Shown piece after piece: positions 39,907 through 50,131 of a stretch of 64,000 nucleotides of DNA. The DNA is taken from contig NZ_QZWF01000003.1 of the NCBI RefSeq assembly GCF_004187715.1, positions 496,001 through 560,000 of the forward strand, given 5' to 3'. The notes beneath the pieces were generated by a model. That model did not search any database. It was not told where the DNA came from and saw only the letters and a program-made list of their open reading frames with translations. A program made the translations under genes and the position numbers. Each line of letters begins with the position of its first letter. Position 1 is the stretch's first letter. The DNA is from Streptomyces sp. F001. GTDB lineage: Bacteria > Actinomycetota > Actinomycetes > Streptomycetales > Streptomycetaceae.

Positions 39907-40221
39907 GGGTTCCTCCTCCTCGGTGGCGTACGTATTTCGACTTTCCACCCTTTTAGGGATCATGCCTGCCCAAGCATGACGTGGCATGTGAGGACGGGCA
40001 TCCGGGTCATGGTCGCCGCGCAATAGCGGATGAATACGGCAACAGGAGCTTGTCGTCGACAATGCCACGGATCGCCGCTCCGCGCTCCCGCCACGGAACG
40101 ACTCATCGGAAAATCTGCAAGCCCTCCGCCCGGATTCCCGCCCGAAACAGCACGTCGGGCGACGTACGGCGCAGGCCGTGCGAGGATCGTGGGGTCACAG
40201 GAAGACAACGGAAGGCAGATC
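39907..40221. other. Divergent promoter region DUF5324 / cyclophilin, 315 bp
   Basis: There is no supported gene. It contains promoters for two divergent genes. A pyrimidine-rich A+T-richer part (TTTCGACTTTCCACCCTTTT, 39937-39956) sits where the - strand promoter would be. No clear operator is seen. Confidence 0.35.
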
Positions 40222-40755
40222 GTGGCTGAGCAGCTTTACGCCACCCTGAAGACCAACCACGGCGACATCCAAGTTCGGCTCTTCCCGAACCATGCGCCGA
40301 TCACGGTCAAGAACTTCGTCGAGCTCGCCAAGGGCGAGCGTGAGTGGACCCACCCGGCCACCGGCCAGAAGTCCACGGACAAGCTGTACGACGGCACGGT
40401 CTTCCACCGGGTCATCAGCGGCTTCATGATCCAGGGCGGCGACCCGCTGGGCAACGGCACGGGCGGCCCCGGTTACCAGTTCGCCGACGAGTTCCACCCG
40501 GACCTGCAGTTCGACAAGCCCTACCTGCTGGCGATGGCCAACGCCGGCCCGGGAACCAACGGCTCGCAGTTCTTCATCACCGTCTCCCCGACGGCCTGGC
40601 TGAACCGCAAGCACACCATCTTCGGCGAAGTCACGGACGCGGCCAGCCAGAAGGTCATCGACTCGATCGCGAGCACCCAGACCAACCCGCGCACCGACCG
40701 CCCCCTCAACGACGTCGTCATCGAGTCGGTCGTCGTGGAGACCCGCGAAGGCTGA
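40222..40755 (+). CDS. ppiA: Peptidyl-prolyl cis-trans isomerase (cyclophilin)
   Basis: 177-aa cytoplasmic cyclophilin A without a signal peptide. Catalytic and binding motifs are YDGTVFHRVISGFMIQGGDP (Arg in FHRVI), ANAGPGTNGSQFFIT and WLNRKHTIFGEV (the Trp that gives cyclosporin sensitivity). It catalyses X-Pro isomerisation. GTG 40222 has GGAAGG about ten bases upstream. A strong terminator follows. Confidence 0.95.
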   Translation: MAEQLYATLKTNHGDIQVRLFPNHAPITVKNFVELAKGEREWTHPATGQKSTDKLYDGTVFHRVISGFMIQGGDPLGNGTGGPGYQFADEFHPDLQFDKPYLLAMANAGPGTNGSQFFITVSPTAWLNRKHTIFGEVTDAASQKVIDSIASTQTNPRTDRPLNDVVIESVVVETREG

Positions 40756-40825
40756 GCCGGAAGGCCCACGAGGACCAAGTCGGAGGACCCGCAAAAGCCG
40801 AGTCCGAGACCTCCCGTAGGGAACC

Positions 40826-40862
40826 AAACGCCCCGCTCGTCCGTAAAGAGAGCGGGGCGTTT
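40826..40862 (+). terminator. Terminator after the cyclophilin gene
   Basis: A perfect 13-bp stem (AAACGCCCCGCTC and complement) with an 11-base loop; the right arm ends in TTT. Confidence 0.9.
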
Positions 40863-40890
40863 CTGTCGGACTCGACGATGAGGGGACCTC

Positions 40891-41817
40891 ATGGACCAGG
40901 CGCCAGGCAGCCCGAACGGCCCGCACAACCACGGCCCGGACAACCCGGGCCCGCAGGACGCCGCCGGCACGCCCGTCTGCTACCGCCACCCCGGCCGCGA
41001 GACCGGCGTACGCTGCACTCGCTGCGAACGCCCGATCTGCCCCGACTGCATGGTCAGCGCCTCCGTCGGCTTCCAGTGCCCCGCATGCGTCCGCGACGCC
41101 TCCGGCACCGGACACGCACCGGGCGCCTCCCGCCCCCGCACCATCGCAGGCGGCACCGTCGTCGCCGACCCCAGACTCCTCACCAAGATCCTCATCGGAA
41201 TCAACCTCGCGGTATTCATCGCCGGCCGGGCCGAACCGTCCCTCCTCAACCACATCCTCCTCATCGGCGAATGGCCACCAGCGCCCTGGGGACCGACAGA
41301 GGGCGTCGCAGAGGGCGAGTGGTACCGCCTGTTCACCTCGATGTTCACCCACGAAGCCATCTGGCACATCGGCTTCAACATGCTCAGCCTCTGGTGGCTC
41401 GGCGGCCCCCTCGAAGCCGCCCTCGGCCGCACCCGCTACCTCACGCTCTACCTCGTCTCAGGCCTCGCAGGCAGCGCCCTGACCTATCTGCTGGAAGCCC
41501 CGACGACAGCCTCGCTGGGCGCCTCGGGAGCGATCTTCGGCCTCTTCGGCGCGACAGCCGTGCTCATGCGTCGGCTCAACTACGACATGCGCCCGGTCAT
41601 CGCCCTGCTCGCGATCAACCTGATCTTCACGTTCAGCCCGGGCTTCGACATCGCCTGGCAGGCCCACATCGGCGGACTCGCCGCCGGCCTGGTCATCGGC
41701 TACGCCATGGTCCACGCCCCGCGCGAACGCCGGGGACTGGTCCAGTACGGCACCAGCGTGCTGGTCCTGGCGGTCGTCGTGGGGATGACGCTGCTGCGGA
41801 CCGCTCAGCTCAGCTGA
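40891..41817 (+). CDS. Rhomboid-family intramembrane serine protease with zinc-finger N-terminus
   Basis: 308 aa. A zinc-ribbon or B-box-like head has Cys/His spacing CYRHPGRETGVRCTRCERP, then ICPDC and FQCPAC (residues 30-66). It is followed by about six or seven membrane helices. Catalytic residues are visible: Ser212 in LGASGAIFGLFG, His259 in WQAHIGGLAAG, and the oxyanion Asn163 in HIGFNMLSLWW. It would cleave membrane proteins within the bilayer; the substrate is unknown. ATG start with GAGGGGACCTC upstream. The gene is conserved between the cyclophilin gene and crgA in Streptomyces. Confidence 0.93.
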   Translation: MDQAPGSPNGPHNHGPDNPGPQDAAGTPVCYRHPGRETGVRCTRCERPICPDCMVSASVGFQCPACVRDASGTGHAPGASRPRTIAGGTVVADPRLLTKILIGINLAVFIAGRAEPSLLNHILLIGEWPPAPWGPTEGVAEGEWYRLFTSMFTHEAIWHIGFNMLSLWWLGGPLEAALGRTRYLTLYLVSGLAGSALTYLLEAPTTASLGASGAIFGLFGATAVLMRRLNYDMRPVIALLAINLIFTFSPGFDIAWQAHIGGLAAGLVIGYAMVHAPRERRGLVQYGTSVLVLAVVVGMTLLRTAQLS

Positions 41818-41826
41818 GCCGGGTGG

Positions 41827-42059
41827 TTATCCACTGAGCTGTTCAAGTTGTCCACAGTGCGTGGTGGATCTTGTGCACGCTGTGCGGGAACAGGCGTGCC
41901 CCCTGTCGATGACCGGCGTTTCTGCAGGTCAGACAGGGGGCGAACAAGGTTTCTGGGGATAGTGTGGCTGTCGTATCGGTGTCAACGTCCGATGCGTTAT
42001 CCACAGATCGTCGGTCTTTTCCCCAGGTCGGCTGTGGAAATTCTCACTGCTGTGGATAA
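41827..42059. promoter_or_regulatory. DnaA-box cluster outside oriC
   Basis: The 303-bp rhomboid-crgA gap has no gene but five DnaA-box matches. Forward: TTATCCACT (41827-41835), TTGTCCACA (41848-41856), TTATCCACA (41997-42005). Reverse: TGTGGAAAT (42033-42041) and TGTGGATAA (42051-42059). Three are perfect TTRTCCACA. Such a density is otherwise seen here only in oriC. A DnaA-box cluster that limits replication initiation has been described in S. coelicolor; this may be its counterpart. Confidence 0.75.
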
Positions 42060-42120
42060 CTCAGCGGATAGCCGTGGGCAGAGCTGTGTTCACCGCCCGC
42101 TCGCCTGGTCTTCGACCGGC

Positions 42121-42375
42121 CTACTTCCACTGGGTGGAGACACCGAATCCGGCCGCGATGAAGCCGAAGCCCACCACGATGTTCCAGTTGCCCAGCGAGT
42201 CGATCGGCAGCGAACCGTCGGTCACATAGAAGACGACGATCCAGGCCAGCCCGATGAGGAACATGGCGAGCATGACCGGGGCGACCCAGGCGCGGCTGTT
42301 CAGCTTGATGCTGGTCGCCTGCTTCGACGGCGGCGGCGTGTAGTCGGCCTTCTTGCGGATACGTGACTTCGGCAC
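42121..42375 (-). CDS. crgA: Cell division regulator CrgA
   Basis: 84-aa membrane protein from GTG 42375 (AGGAGA upstream). It has the CrgA N-terminus [15 protein letters not shown] and two transmembrane helices ([20 protein letters not shown] and [17 protein letters not shown]). In Streptomyces CrgA coordinates growth and sporulation septation and inhibits FtsZ ring formation; in mycobacteria it scaffolds the divisome. Its upstream region faces the DUF881 gene. Confidence 0.95.
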   Translation of the reverse strand: MPKSRIRKKADYTPPPSKQATSIKLNSRAWVAPVMLAMFLIGLAWIVVFYVTDGSLPIDSLGNWNIVVGFGFIAAGFGVSTQWK

Positions 42376-42527
42376 GAGGGTCTCTCCTGTCGATGCGCTG
42401 CGTGGCCGCGCAGGGAACTGGGTCGGGCTCGGGGCAACGTTCGGGGGCGTGTGCAAGGAGCTCAGAGCGCTCCCCCGGGCGTCCGTTAGCGTAGTGCTTC
42501 CGTGGCGCCGAAGGAGATAAGGGTACG

Positions 42528-43297
42528 TTGAGCAATTCTGCCGACTCCCCCGGGACGGGATCCAGCCCTGCCCGCCGGTGGGCTTTCCGGCCCGTGCGGC
42601 TGCTCACGGTGGGCGTCTTCGCTCTCGCGGGGCTCATTTTCTTCACCAGTTTCCATACGGCCAAAGGCACCAATATCCGTACGGATGCGTCTTTGTTGAA
42701 GCTCTCCGACCTGATTGAGGAGCGCAGCCGGAACAACGGCGAACTGGACGAGTCCAACGCGGCCCTGCGTGAGGACGTCGAGTCCCTCGCCGAGCGCGAC
42801 GACGGCAGCACCAAGGCGGAGGACGACAAGCTCGCCGCCTTGGAGAAGGACGCGGGTACTCAGAAGCTCACCGGTGAGGCGCTGACGGTGACACTCGACG
42901 ACGCTCCGCCGAACGCCACCGCCAAGCTCCCCGGCTATCCGGAGCCGCAGCCCGACTACCTGGTCATCCATCAGCAGGACCTGCAGGCTGGTGTGAACGC
43001 CCTGGGGGGCGAGGGATCAAGGTCATGGACCAGCGGCTGATCTCCACCAGTGCGGTGCGCTGTGTGGGCAACACCCTGATCCTCCAGGGCCGGGTCTACT
43101 CACCGCCGTACAAGATCACGGCGGTTGGCGATCCGGAGAAGCTGCAGCAGGCGCTTTCGGCGTCGCCGGCGATCCAGAACTACATGGTGTACGTCAATGT
43201 CTACGGCCTGGGCTGGAAAGTGGAGGAGAACGGGACGGTGACTCTGCCCGGCTACTCGGGCACAGTGGACCTGCACTACGCGAAGCCCGTGGAGTAA
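42528..43297 (+). CDS. DUF881 family membrane protein (one frameshift in this sequence)
   Basis: TTG 42528 start with AAGGAG ten bases upstream. One N-terminal membrane helix ([20 protein letters not shown]) is followed by a coiled-coil segment ([20 protein letters not shown]). The exported DUF881 domain follows ([20 protein letters not shown] to [14 protein letters not shown]). The frame breaks at the G-run near 42998-43015 and resumes as [20 protein letters not shown] through [10 protein letters not shown]; repaired length is about 256 aa. DUF881 proteins lie beside crgA and sortases in actinobacteria and are linked to division; the mechanism is unknown. Confidence 0.85.
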
Positions 43298-43317
43298 GCG
43301 CCGCTCAGGAGCCGCCG

Positions 43318-44004
43318 GTGCGCGTGATCGTCAGGACCGTCAGCGAACTGTGCATCACCGTCGGCACTGTGATCGTGCTCTTTGTCGTCTATGTGCTGTT
43401 CTGGACCGGCGTGAAGGCCGACAACGTCATGGACGACGAGGTCGACCGGCTCCAGGAGCAGTGGTCGCAGGGGGCCGTGCAGCCCGGCGCAGCCCCCGGT
43501 GCCTCTGCGAGCCCCCCGAAGCCGGCGGCGTACGAGAACGGGAAACCGTTCGCGATCATGTACATCCCGCGCCTTGGTTTCACGTGGAACAAGCCCGTGC
43601 TCGAGGGCACCGCCACCGACACCCTCAAGAAGGGCCTCGGCCACTACGCCGGCACCGCGCAGCTCGGTCAGAAGGGGAACTTTTCGGTGGCGGGTCACCG
43701 GCGCACGTACGGTGATCCCTTCAAGGATTTCCCCCGGCTGCGTCGCGGCGACGCGGTGGTGCTGACCGATGGGGCGACCTGGTTCACGTACCGGATCGGC
43801 AAGGGGCCGTACAAAACTGTGCCGACGGACGTTGAGGTGATCGACCCCGTGCCACGTAAATCCGGGTACACGAGTGCGGGCCGCTATCTCACGCTCACCA
43901 CCTGCGAACCGGAGTGGGGACACAGCCACCGGCTGATCGTCTGGGCGCATCTGGATTCCACCCAGCCTGTGGAGGCCGGGAAACCAGCGGCCCTGCGCCG
44001 TTAG
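43318..44004 (+). CDS. Class E sortase (first of three)
   Basis: 228-aa membrane transpeptidase. It has an N-terminal anchor helix (LCITVGTVIVLFVVYVLFWT) and a sortase beta-barrel. The catalytic His is in FSVAGHRRTYGDP, Cys in YLTLTTCEP and Arg in HSHRLIVWA. Class E enzymes of Streptomyces recognise LAXTG and anchor chaplins and other surface proteins. GTG start with GGAGCCGCC just upstream, 20 bp after DUF881. A near-perfect parS (13/14) lies in the gene at 43577-43590. Confidence 0.9.
   Translation: MRVIVRTVSELCITVGTVIVLFVVYVLFWTGVKADNVMDDEVDRLQEQWSQGAVQPGAAPGASASPPKPAAYENGKPFAIMYIPRLGFTWNKPVLEGTATDTLKKGLGHYAGTAQLGQKGNFSVAGHRRTYGDPFKDFPRLRRGDAVVLTDGATWFTYRIGKGPYKTVPTDVEVIDPVPRKSGYTSAGRYLTLTTCEPEWGHSHRLIVWAHLDSTQPVEAGKPAALRR
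43577..43590. other. Degenerate parS-like site
   Basis: GTTTCACGTGGAAC differs from parS at one base. It is within the first sortase gene, about 23 kb from oriC. ParB affinity may be reduced. Confidence 0.45.
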
Positions 44005-44056
44005 TCTGGTGCAGTACGGCGTGAGTCTGGTGCCGTGGTGCGACGGAAGGGACGGC

Positions 44057-44218
44057 ATGTACGGCTGGATCTGGCGGCATCTGCCGGGGAACGCGTGGGT
44101 CAGGGCGCTGATCTCACTGGCACTGATCCTGGCCGTGGTCTACGTCCTGTTCCAGTACGTGTTTCCGTGGGCCGAACCGCTGCTTCCCTTCAACGATGTG
44201 ACGGTGGACAACCAGTGA
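44057..44218 (+). CDS. Small single-span membrane protein
   Basis: 53 aa from ATG 44057 with GGAAGGGAC upstream. One transmembrane helix (ALISLALILAVVYVLFQYVF) is preceded by MYGWIWRHLPGNAWVR and followed by a short acidic end (FNDVTVDNQ). It is conserved between sortase and trpG genes in Streptomyces. The stop overlaps the trpG GTG. No known function. Confidence 0.75.
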   Translation: MYGWIWRHLPGNAWVRALISLALILAVVYVLFQYVFPWAEPLLPFNDVTVDNQ

Positions 44219-44844
44219 GCGCGCGCATTCTCGTCGTCGACAACTACGACAGCTTCGTCTTCAACCTGGTGCAGTACCTGTACCAGCTGGGTGCCGAGTG
44301 CGAGGTCCTGCGCAACGACGAGGTCTCGACCGCGCACGCCGATGACGGTTTCGACGGTGTGCTGCTGTCGCCCGGTCCCGGCGCCCTGAACAGGCCGGGT
44401 CTGTATCGACATGTCCGGCACTGTGCGCCGGCGGGTGCCCGTCTCGGTGTCTGCCTCGGTATGCAGTCGAGCAGTGGCGTACGCGGTGTCGTGGATCGTG
44501 CGCCGGAGTTGCTGCACGGCAAGACGTCGCTGGTCGAGCACGAGGGCAAGGGCGTCTTCGCGGGCCTGCCCTCTCCGTTCACGGCGACTCGCTACCACTC
44601 TCTCGCCGCCGAGCCGGTCACCGTGCCGGCCGAGTTGGAGGTCACCGCGCGGACGCACGACGGCATCATCATGGGCCTGAGACACCGTGAACTCCCGGTC
44701 GAGGGTGTGCAGTTCCACCCCGAGTCGGTGCTGACCGAGCACGGTCACCGGATGCTGGCCAACTGGCTGGTGGAGTGCGGCGACCACGGAGCGGTGGCGA
44801 GGTCGGCGGGGCTCGCCCCGGTGGTGGGCAGGGCCTCGGCGTGA
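44215..44844 (+). CDS. trpG: Anthranilate / aminodeoxychorismate synthase glutamine amidotransferase (locally garbled)
   Basis: 209-aa class I glutamine amidotransferase. It opens ARILVVDNYDSFVFNLVQYL. The oxyanion loop LLSPGPG, nucleophile GVCLGMQ and catalytic HPE in VEGVQFHPESVL are intact. It supplies ammonia to TrpE or PabB partners encoded elsewhere. GTG 44215 overlaps the preceding TGA. Between about 44373 and 44490 the protein reads oddly: ALNRPGLYRHV where the family has about APEQAGVCIDMV, and SSSGVRGVVD for SMxVAYGGVVD. The family sequence is visible in neighbouring frames, so several compensating one-base deletions are likely. Between sortases it has no obvious metabolic partner. 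Confidence 0.85.
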   Translation: MSARILVVDNYDSFVFNLVQYLYQLGAECEVLRNDEVSTAHADDGFDGVLLSPGPGALNRPGLYRHVRHCAPAGARLGVCLGMQSSSGVRGVVDRAPELLHGKTSLVEHEGKGVFAGLPSPFTATRYHSLAAEPVTVPAELEVTARTHDGIIMGLRHRELPVEGVQFHPESVLTEHGHRMLANWLVECGDHGAVARSAGLAPVVGRASA

Positions 44845-45866
44845 CCGCGGCGCCTGGTACGGACTGGTACGGCACGGAGGGGTATCCCCCGTCCCAGGAG
44901 CCGTATCAGGCGTCGTACGAGCCTCCCGTCGACGAGGAGACCGTCGCGCTGCGGATACCCGAGCCGCCGGGTGAGGTGCGTTCCGTCGGCGAGCCCATAT
45001 CGGGTTCTCCCGCCCCGTTGGCTCCTTCCGCTGTCGGACCCGCCCCCGGTGGCCGCGCGGCCCGCAGGAAGGCCGCCAAGCGGCGTCACGGGCGGCATGG
45101 AGGCTCCCGTAGGCCCGCCGACACCGACGCCACGACGGCTCCGCAGCGTCCCTTGTCCCGGGTGGAGGCGCGACGACAGGCGCGGGCGAGCAGACCGAGC
45201 CCGGCAGTGGTCGCCAGCCGGGTGATCGGTGAGGTGTTCATCACCACCGGCGTGCTGATGCTGCTGTTCGTCACCTACCAGCTGTGGTGGACGAACGTGC
45301 GGGCGCACGCGCAGGCCGGCAACGAGGCGAGCCAGCTCCAGGACGACTGGGCGAGCGGCAAGCGCAACCCGGGCACCTTCGAGCCGGGCCAGGGCTTTGC
45401 GCTGCTGCACATTCCCAAGCTGGACGTGGTCGTGCCGATCGCCGAGGGCACCAGCAACAAGGGGGTGCTGGACCGGGGCATGGTCGGCCACTATGCCGAG
45501 GGCGCGTTGAAGACGGCGATGCCGGAAGCGAAGACCGGTAACTTCGGGCTGGCCGGCCACCGCAACACGCACGGCGAGCCGTTCCGGTACATCAACCGTC
45601 TCGATCCGGGCGATCCGATCGTTGTGGAGACGCAGGACACGTACTTCGTCTACTCGATGGCGTCGATCCTTCCGGTGACCTCGCCGAGCAACGTCAGCGT
45701 CCTGGACCCGGTCCCCAAGGACTCCGGTTTCAAGGAGCCCGGCCGGTACATCACCCTGACGACCTGCACGCCGGAGTTCACGAGCAAGTACCGGATGATC
45801 GTCTGGGGCAAGATGGTCGAGGAACGGCCGCGCAGCAAGGGCAAGCCGGATGCGCTCGTCAGTTAA
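44841..45866 (+). CDS. Class E sortase (second of three)
   Basis: 341 aa from GTG 44841, which overlaps the trpG stop by four bases. A long cytoplasmic Pro/Arg-rich head (residues 1-125) precedes the membrane helix (VFITTGVLMLLFVTYQLWW). The sortase domain has catalytic His in FGLAGHRNTHGEP, Cys in YITLTTCTP and Arg in SKYRMIVWGK. It is expected to anchor LAXTG-type surface proteins such as chaplins, redundantly with the next gene. The cytoplasmic extension is typical of Streptomyces SrtE enzymes. Confidence 0.93.
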   Translation: MTAAPGTDWYGTEGYPPSQEPYQASYEPPVDEETVALRIPEPPGEVRSVGEPISGSPAPLAPSAVGPAPGGRAARRKAAKRRHGRHGGSRRPADTDATTAPQRPLSRVEARRQARASRPSPAVVASRVIGEVFITTGVLMLLFVTYQLWWTNVRAHAQAGNEASQLQDDWASGKRNPGTFEPGQGFALLHIPKLDVVVPIAEGTSNKGVLDRGMVGHYAEGALKTAMPEAKTGNFGLAGHRNTHGEPFRYINRLDPGDPIVVETQDTYFVYSMASILPVTSPSNVSVLDPVPKDSGFKEPGRYITLTTCTPEFTSKYRMIVWGKMVEERPRSKGKPDALVS

Positions 45867-46638
45867 GGGCAGGGGCAGAGGAACAGTGGCAGCGACCACC
45901 GATCGCGAAGAGCACACCGACACCGGCCCCGCTGCGCCCGGGCCGCGGCGCCGCGGCCCCGGCCCGATCGCCACGGCGGTCAGCGTCTTCGGTGAGCTCC
46001 TCATCACCGCAGGTCTCGTTCTCGGCCTGTTCGTCGTCTACTCGCTGTGGTGGACGAACGTCCTCGCGGACCGCAAGGCGGACCAGGAGGGCGACAAGGT
46101 CCGCGACAACTGGGCCAGCTCCGCGCCCTCCGGGCCCGGCGCGCTGGACACCAAGGACGGCATCGGCTTCCTGCACGTACCCGCGATGGACAAGGACGAG
46201 ATCCTGATCAAGAAGGGCACGTCCACGGAGCTCCTCAACGACGGCGTCGCCGGCTACTACACCGACCCCGTCAAGGCGGCCCTCCCCACCAGCGGCAAGA
46301 ACGGCAACTTCTCCCTCGCCGCCCACCGCGACGGCCACGGCGCGAAGTTCCACGACATCGACAAGCTGAAGAAGGGCGACCCGATCGTCTTCGAGACGAA
46401 GGACAAGTGGTACGTCTACAAGGTCTACGCCGTCCTTCCCGAGACCTCGAAGTACAACGTCAAGGTCCTCGACGCGATCCCCAAGGAGTCCGGCAGGAAC
46501 AAGGCCGGCAAGTACATCACCCTGACGACGTGCACGCCGGTTTTCACCAGCCGGTACCGGTATGTGGTGTGGGGGGAGCTGGAGCGGGTCGAGAAGGTGG
46601 ACGGGGAGCGGACGGTGCCGGAGGAGTTGCGCGGCTGA
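45850..46638 (+). CDS. Class E sortase (third of three)
   Basis: 262-aa enzyme with membrane helix (LLITAGLVLGLFVVYSLWW). Catalytic His is in FSLAAHRDGHGAK, Cys in YITLTTCTPVF and Arg in SRYRYVVWGE. The ATG at 45850 overlaps the preceding gene by 17 bases. GTG 45886 (AGGGGCAGAGGAAC upstream) is an alternative start that would drop twelve basic residues. The domain is strongly similar to the second sortase (shared LWWTNV and YITLTTCTP), suggesting a tandem duplication. A strong terminator ends the cluster. Confidence 0.92.
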   Translation: MRSSVKGRGRGTVAATTDREEHTDTGPAAPGPRRRGPGPIATAVSVFGELLITAGLVLGLFVVYSLWWTNVLADRKADQEGDKVRDNWASSAPSGPGALDTKDGIGFLHVPAMDKDEILIKKGTSTELLNDGVAGYYTDPVKAALPTSGKNGNFSLAAHRDGHGAKFHDIDKLKKGDPIVFETKDKWYVYKVYAVLPETSKYNVKVLDAIPKESGRNKAGKYITLTTCTPVFTSRYRYVVWGELERVEKVDGERTVPEELRG

Positions 46639-46676
46639 CTGAGGTTCTTCGGGGACCTCTGTCCCCTAGCATGGCG

Positions 46677-46720
46677 GAGGCCCGAAGCCGCAACTTCGTC
46701 TTGCGGCTTCGGGCCTCTTT
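46677..46720. terminator. Terminator after the sortase cluster
   Basis: A perfect 17-bp stem (GAGGCCCGAAGCCGCAA and complement) with a seven-base loop is followed by TTT. It lies between convergent genes and can serve both. Confidence 0.92.
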
Positions 46721-46734
46721 GCGTCATGCCATAC

Positions 46735-47775
46735 CTACTCCAGAATCTTCAGTGGTTCACCGGCGCTCCACTCCTCCAGCACCCCGCGGTGTACGGCCGT
46801 GATCCCCGCCTCGGCGGCGATGCTCAAGGCCTCAGGAGTGAAGGGGCACGTCGCCACATAGAGCGCCACGTCCGCGCCGTACAGAACCTTCGCCGACCCG
46901 ATGAACTTCTGGACGTCCGGGCTGGTGATGGAGAGATACGGCGCGAACCTCTTGCACTGGGCGACCAGGCGTCGGCCGTCGGCCGTGAGCGCGATGATGT
47001 CGACGCCCCGGTCGCCGTGACCGCCTTGTACGACGACGTTCGTGCAGCCGTCGCGTTGCAGCAGTTTGGCGATGTGGCGCTCGAACGTGCGGCCGTTCAT
47101 GGCGTCCATAGCGGCCATGACTCCGACGGCGGGGCGGTCGTCACGCACCCCTTCGAGCCGCTTCAGCCGCGCGTGGTGTTGGTGGAGCCGTTGCTCGATG
47201 CGCTGGACGCCTGCGCGGAGCGCCATCAGCTCCCTGCGGTGCTCGCCTGACGTTTCGATCAGGGCGTTGAACATGGGGACGACGGTCTTGCCGAGGATGT
47301 GGGTGATGCGCTGGTCGATGCGGTCGTCGAGGGAGACCACGTCAGTGGGGTCAGTGGGGGCTGGGTTTTCCACAGGCTGTGTGCGCGCCAGGTACTCCAT
47401 GTCGAGGAGGTACACACGCACCTGACGTGCGACTTCGCTGTCCCGGAGCAGCATGGCGACGTTGAGGACGGCTCGGCGGGAGAAGAGCGCCAGGGAGCGT
47501 GTGCGTGACTGGATGCCACTGAGCTCCTTGAAGGAGCTCAGTTCTGAACCTGTCAGAACCCGGTAGCCGCTGGCTTCCAGCTCCTCACGGTGGTCGACGA
47601 CGAGAGAGCGGATGGCCTTGATGCCCACTTGAAAGTAGGCAGCAACCATCGCCGTCGTCACGTGCATCCCGTCCGGCAGCAGTGACAGGGCCTTCACCCT
47701 GTCGAGCACGTCCGTGCGCTCCAGCACGCTGCTGCGCAGGGTCTTCGATTCCAGCAACGCCGATTCGTTGATCAC
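46735..47775 (-). CDS. Mrr-like restriction endonuclease domain fused to a phage-regulator-like N-terminus
   Basis: 346 aa from GTG 47775 (AAGGGGCAGAGC upstream). The N-terminal half (MHVTTAMVAAYFQVGIKAIR, then YRVLTGSELSSFKELSG and LFSRRAVLNVAMLLRDSEVA) resembles the DNA-binding modules of phage antirepressors (ORF6N/Bro-N type). A helical or coiled linker follows (ETSGEHRRELMALRAGVQRI). The C-terminal part is a PD-(D/E)xK nuclease of the Mrr-cat type: NGRTFERHIAKLLQRDGC, GDRGVDIIAL (catalytic Asp) and RRLVAQCKRFAP (QxK). It could cleave modified or foreign DNA, or be a phage-derived regulator. It lies alone between the sortase and pknB operons, a probable accessory insertion. Confidence 0.75.
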   Translation of the reverse strand: MINESALLESKTLRSSVLERTDVLDRVKALSLLPDGMHVTTAMVAAYFQVGIKAIRSLVVDHREELEASGYRVLTGSELSSFKELSGIQSRTRSLALFSRRAVLNVAMLLRDSEVARQVRVYLLDMEYLARTQPVENPAPTDPTDVVSLDDRIDQRITHILGKTVVPMFNALIETSGEHRRELMALRAGVQRIEQRLHQHHARLKRLEGVRDDRPAVGVMAAMDAMNGRTFERHIAKLLQRDGCTNVVVQGGHGDRGVDIIALTADGRRLVAQCKRFAPYLSITSPDVQKFIGSAKVLYGADVALYVATCPFTPEALSIAAEAGITAVHRGVLEEWSAGEPLKILE

Positions 47776-47907
47776 GCTCTGCCCCTTCACCAGTTGTCCT
47801 GGCCGTATGGCCGAGGCAGAGCCTGATGCCCCACCCCACCCGATCAACGAGTCGTGAAATACGAAGACACGATCGAGGTGTGCACGGCTATGCGGAGCCG
47901 CACAACC

Positions 47908-47945
47908 GAGTGGGCCCTGCCGGAAAATTCCGGCAGGGCCCACTC
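47908..47945. terminator. Terminator after pknB
   Basis: A perfect 16-bp stem (GAGTGGGCCCTGCCGG and complement) with an AAAATT loop lies 14 bases beyond the pknB stop. Confidence 0.92.
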
Positions 47946-47959
47946 ACGTTACGGCGAGG

Positions 47960-49960
<2,001 letters not shown>

Positions 49961-50131
49961 AAGCTACCTACCAGCCCTCTCCGTCGGTCCCGACCGGCAC
50001 GTCGTGCGGCCGGAGGCTGCCGTCCGGGCCTACCGTACCCGGCTCGATTTGTGTGACCTGGCCAAGCCCGTCAGCCGATACAGGACCGGTATCGCAACGT
50101 GCACCGATGTGAAGGTGACGTGACGGGTCTC

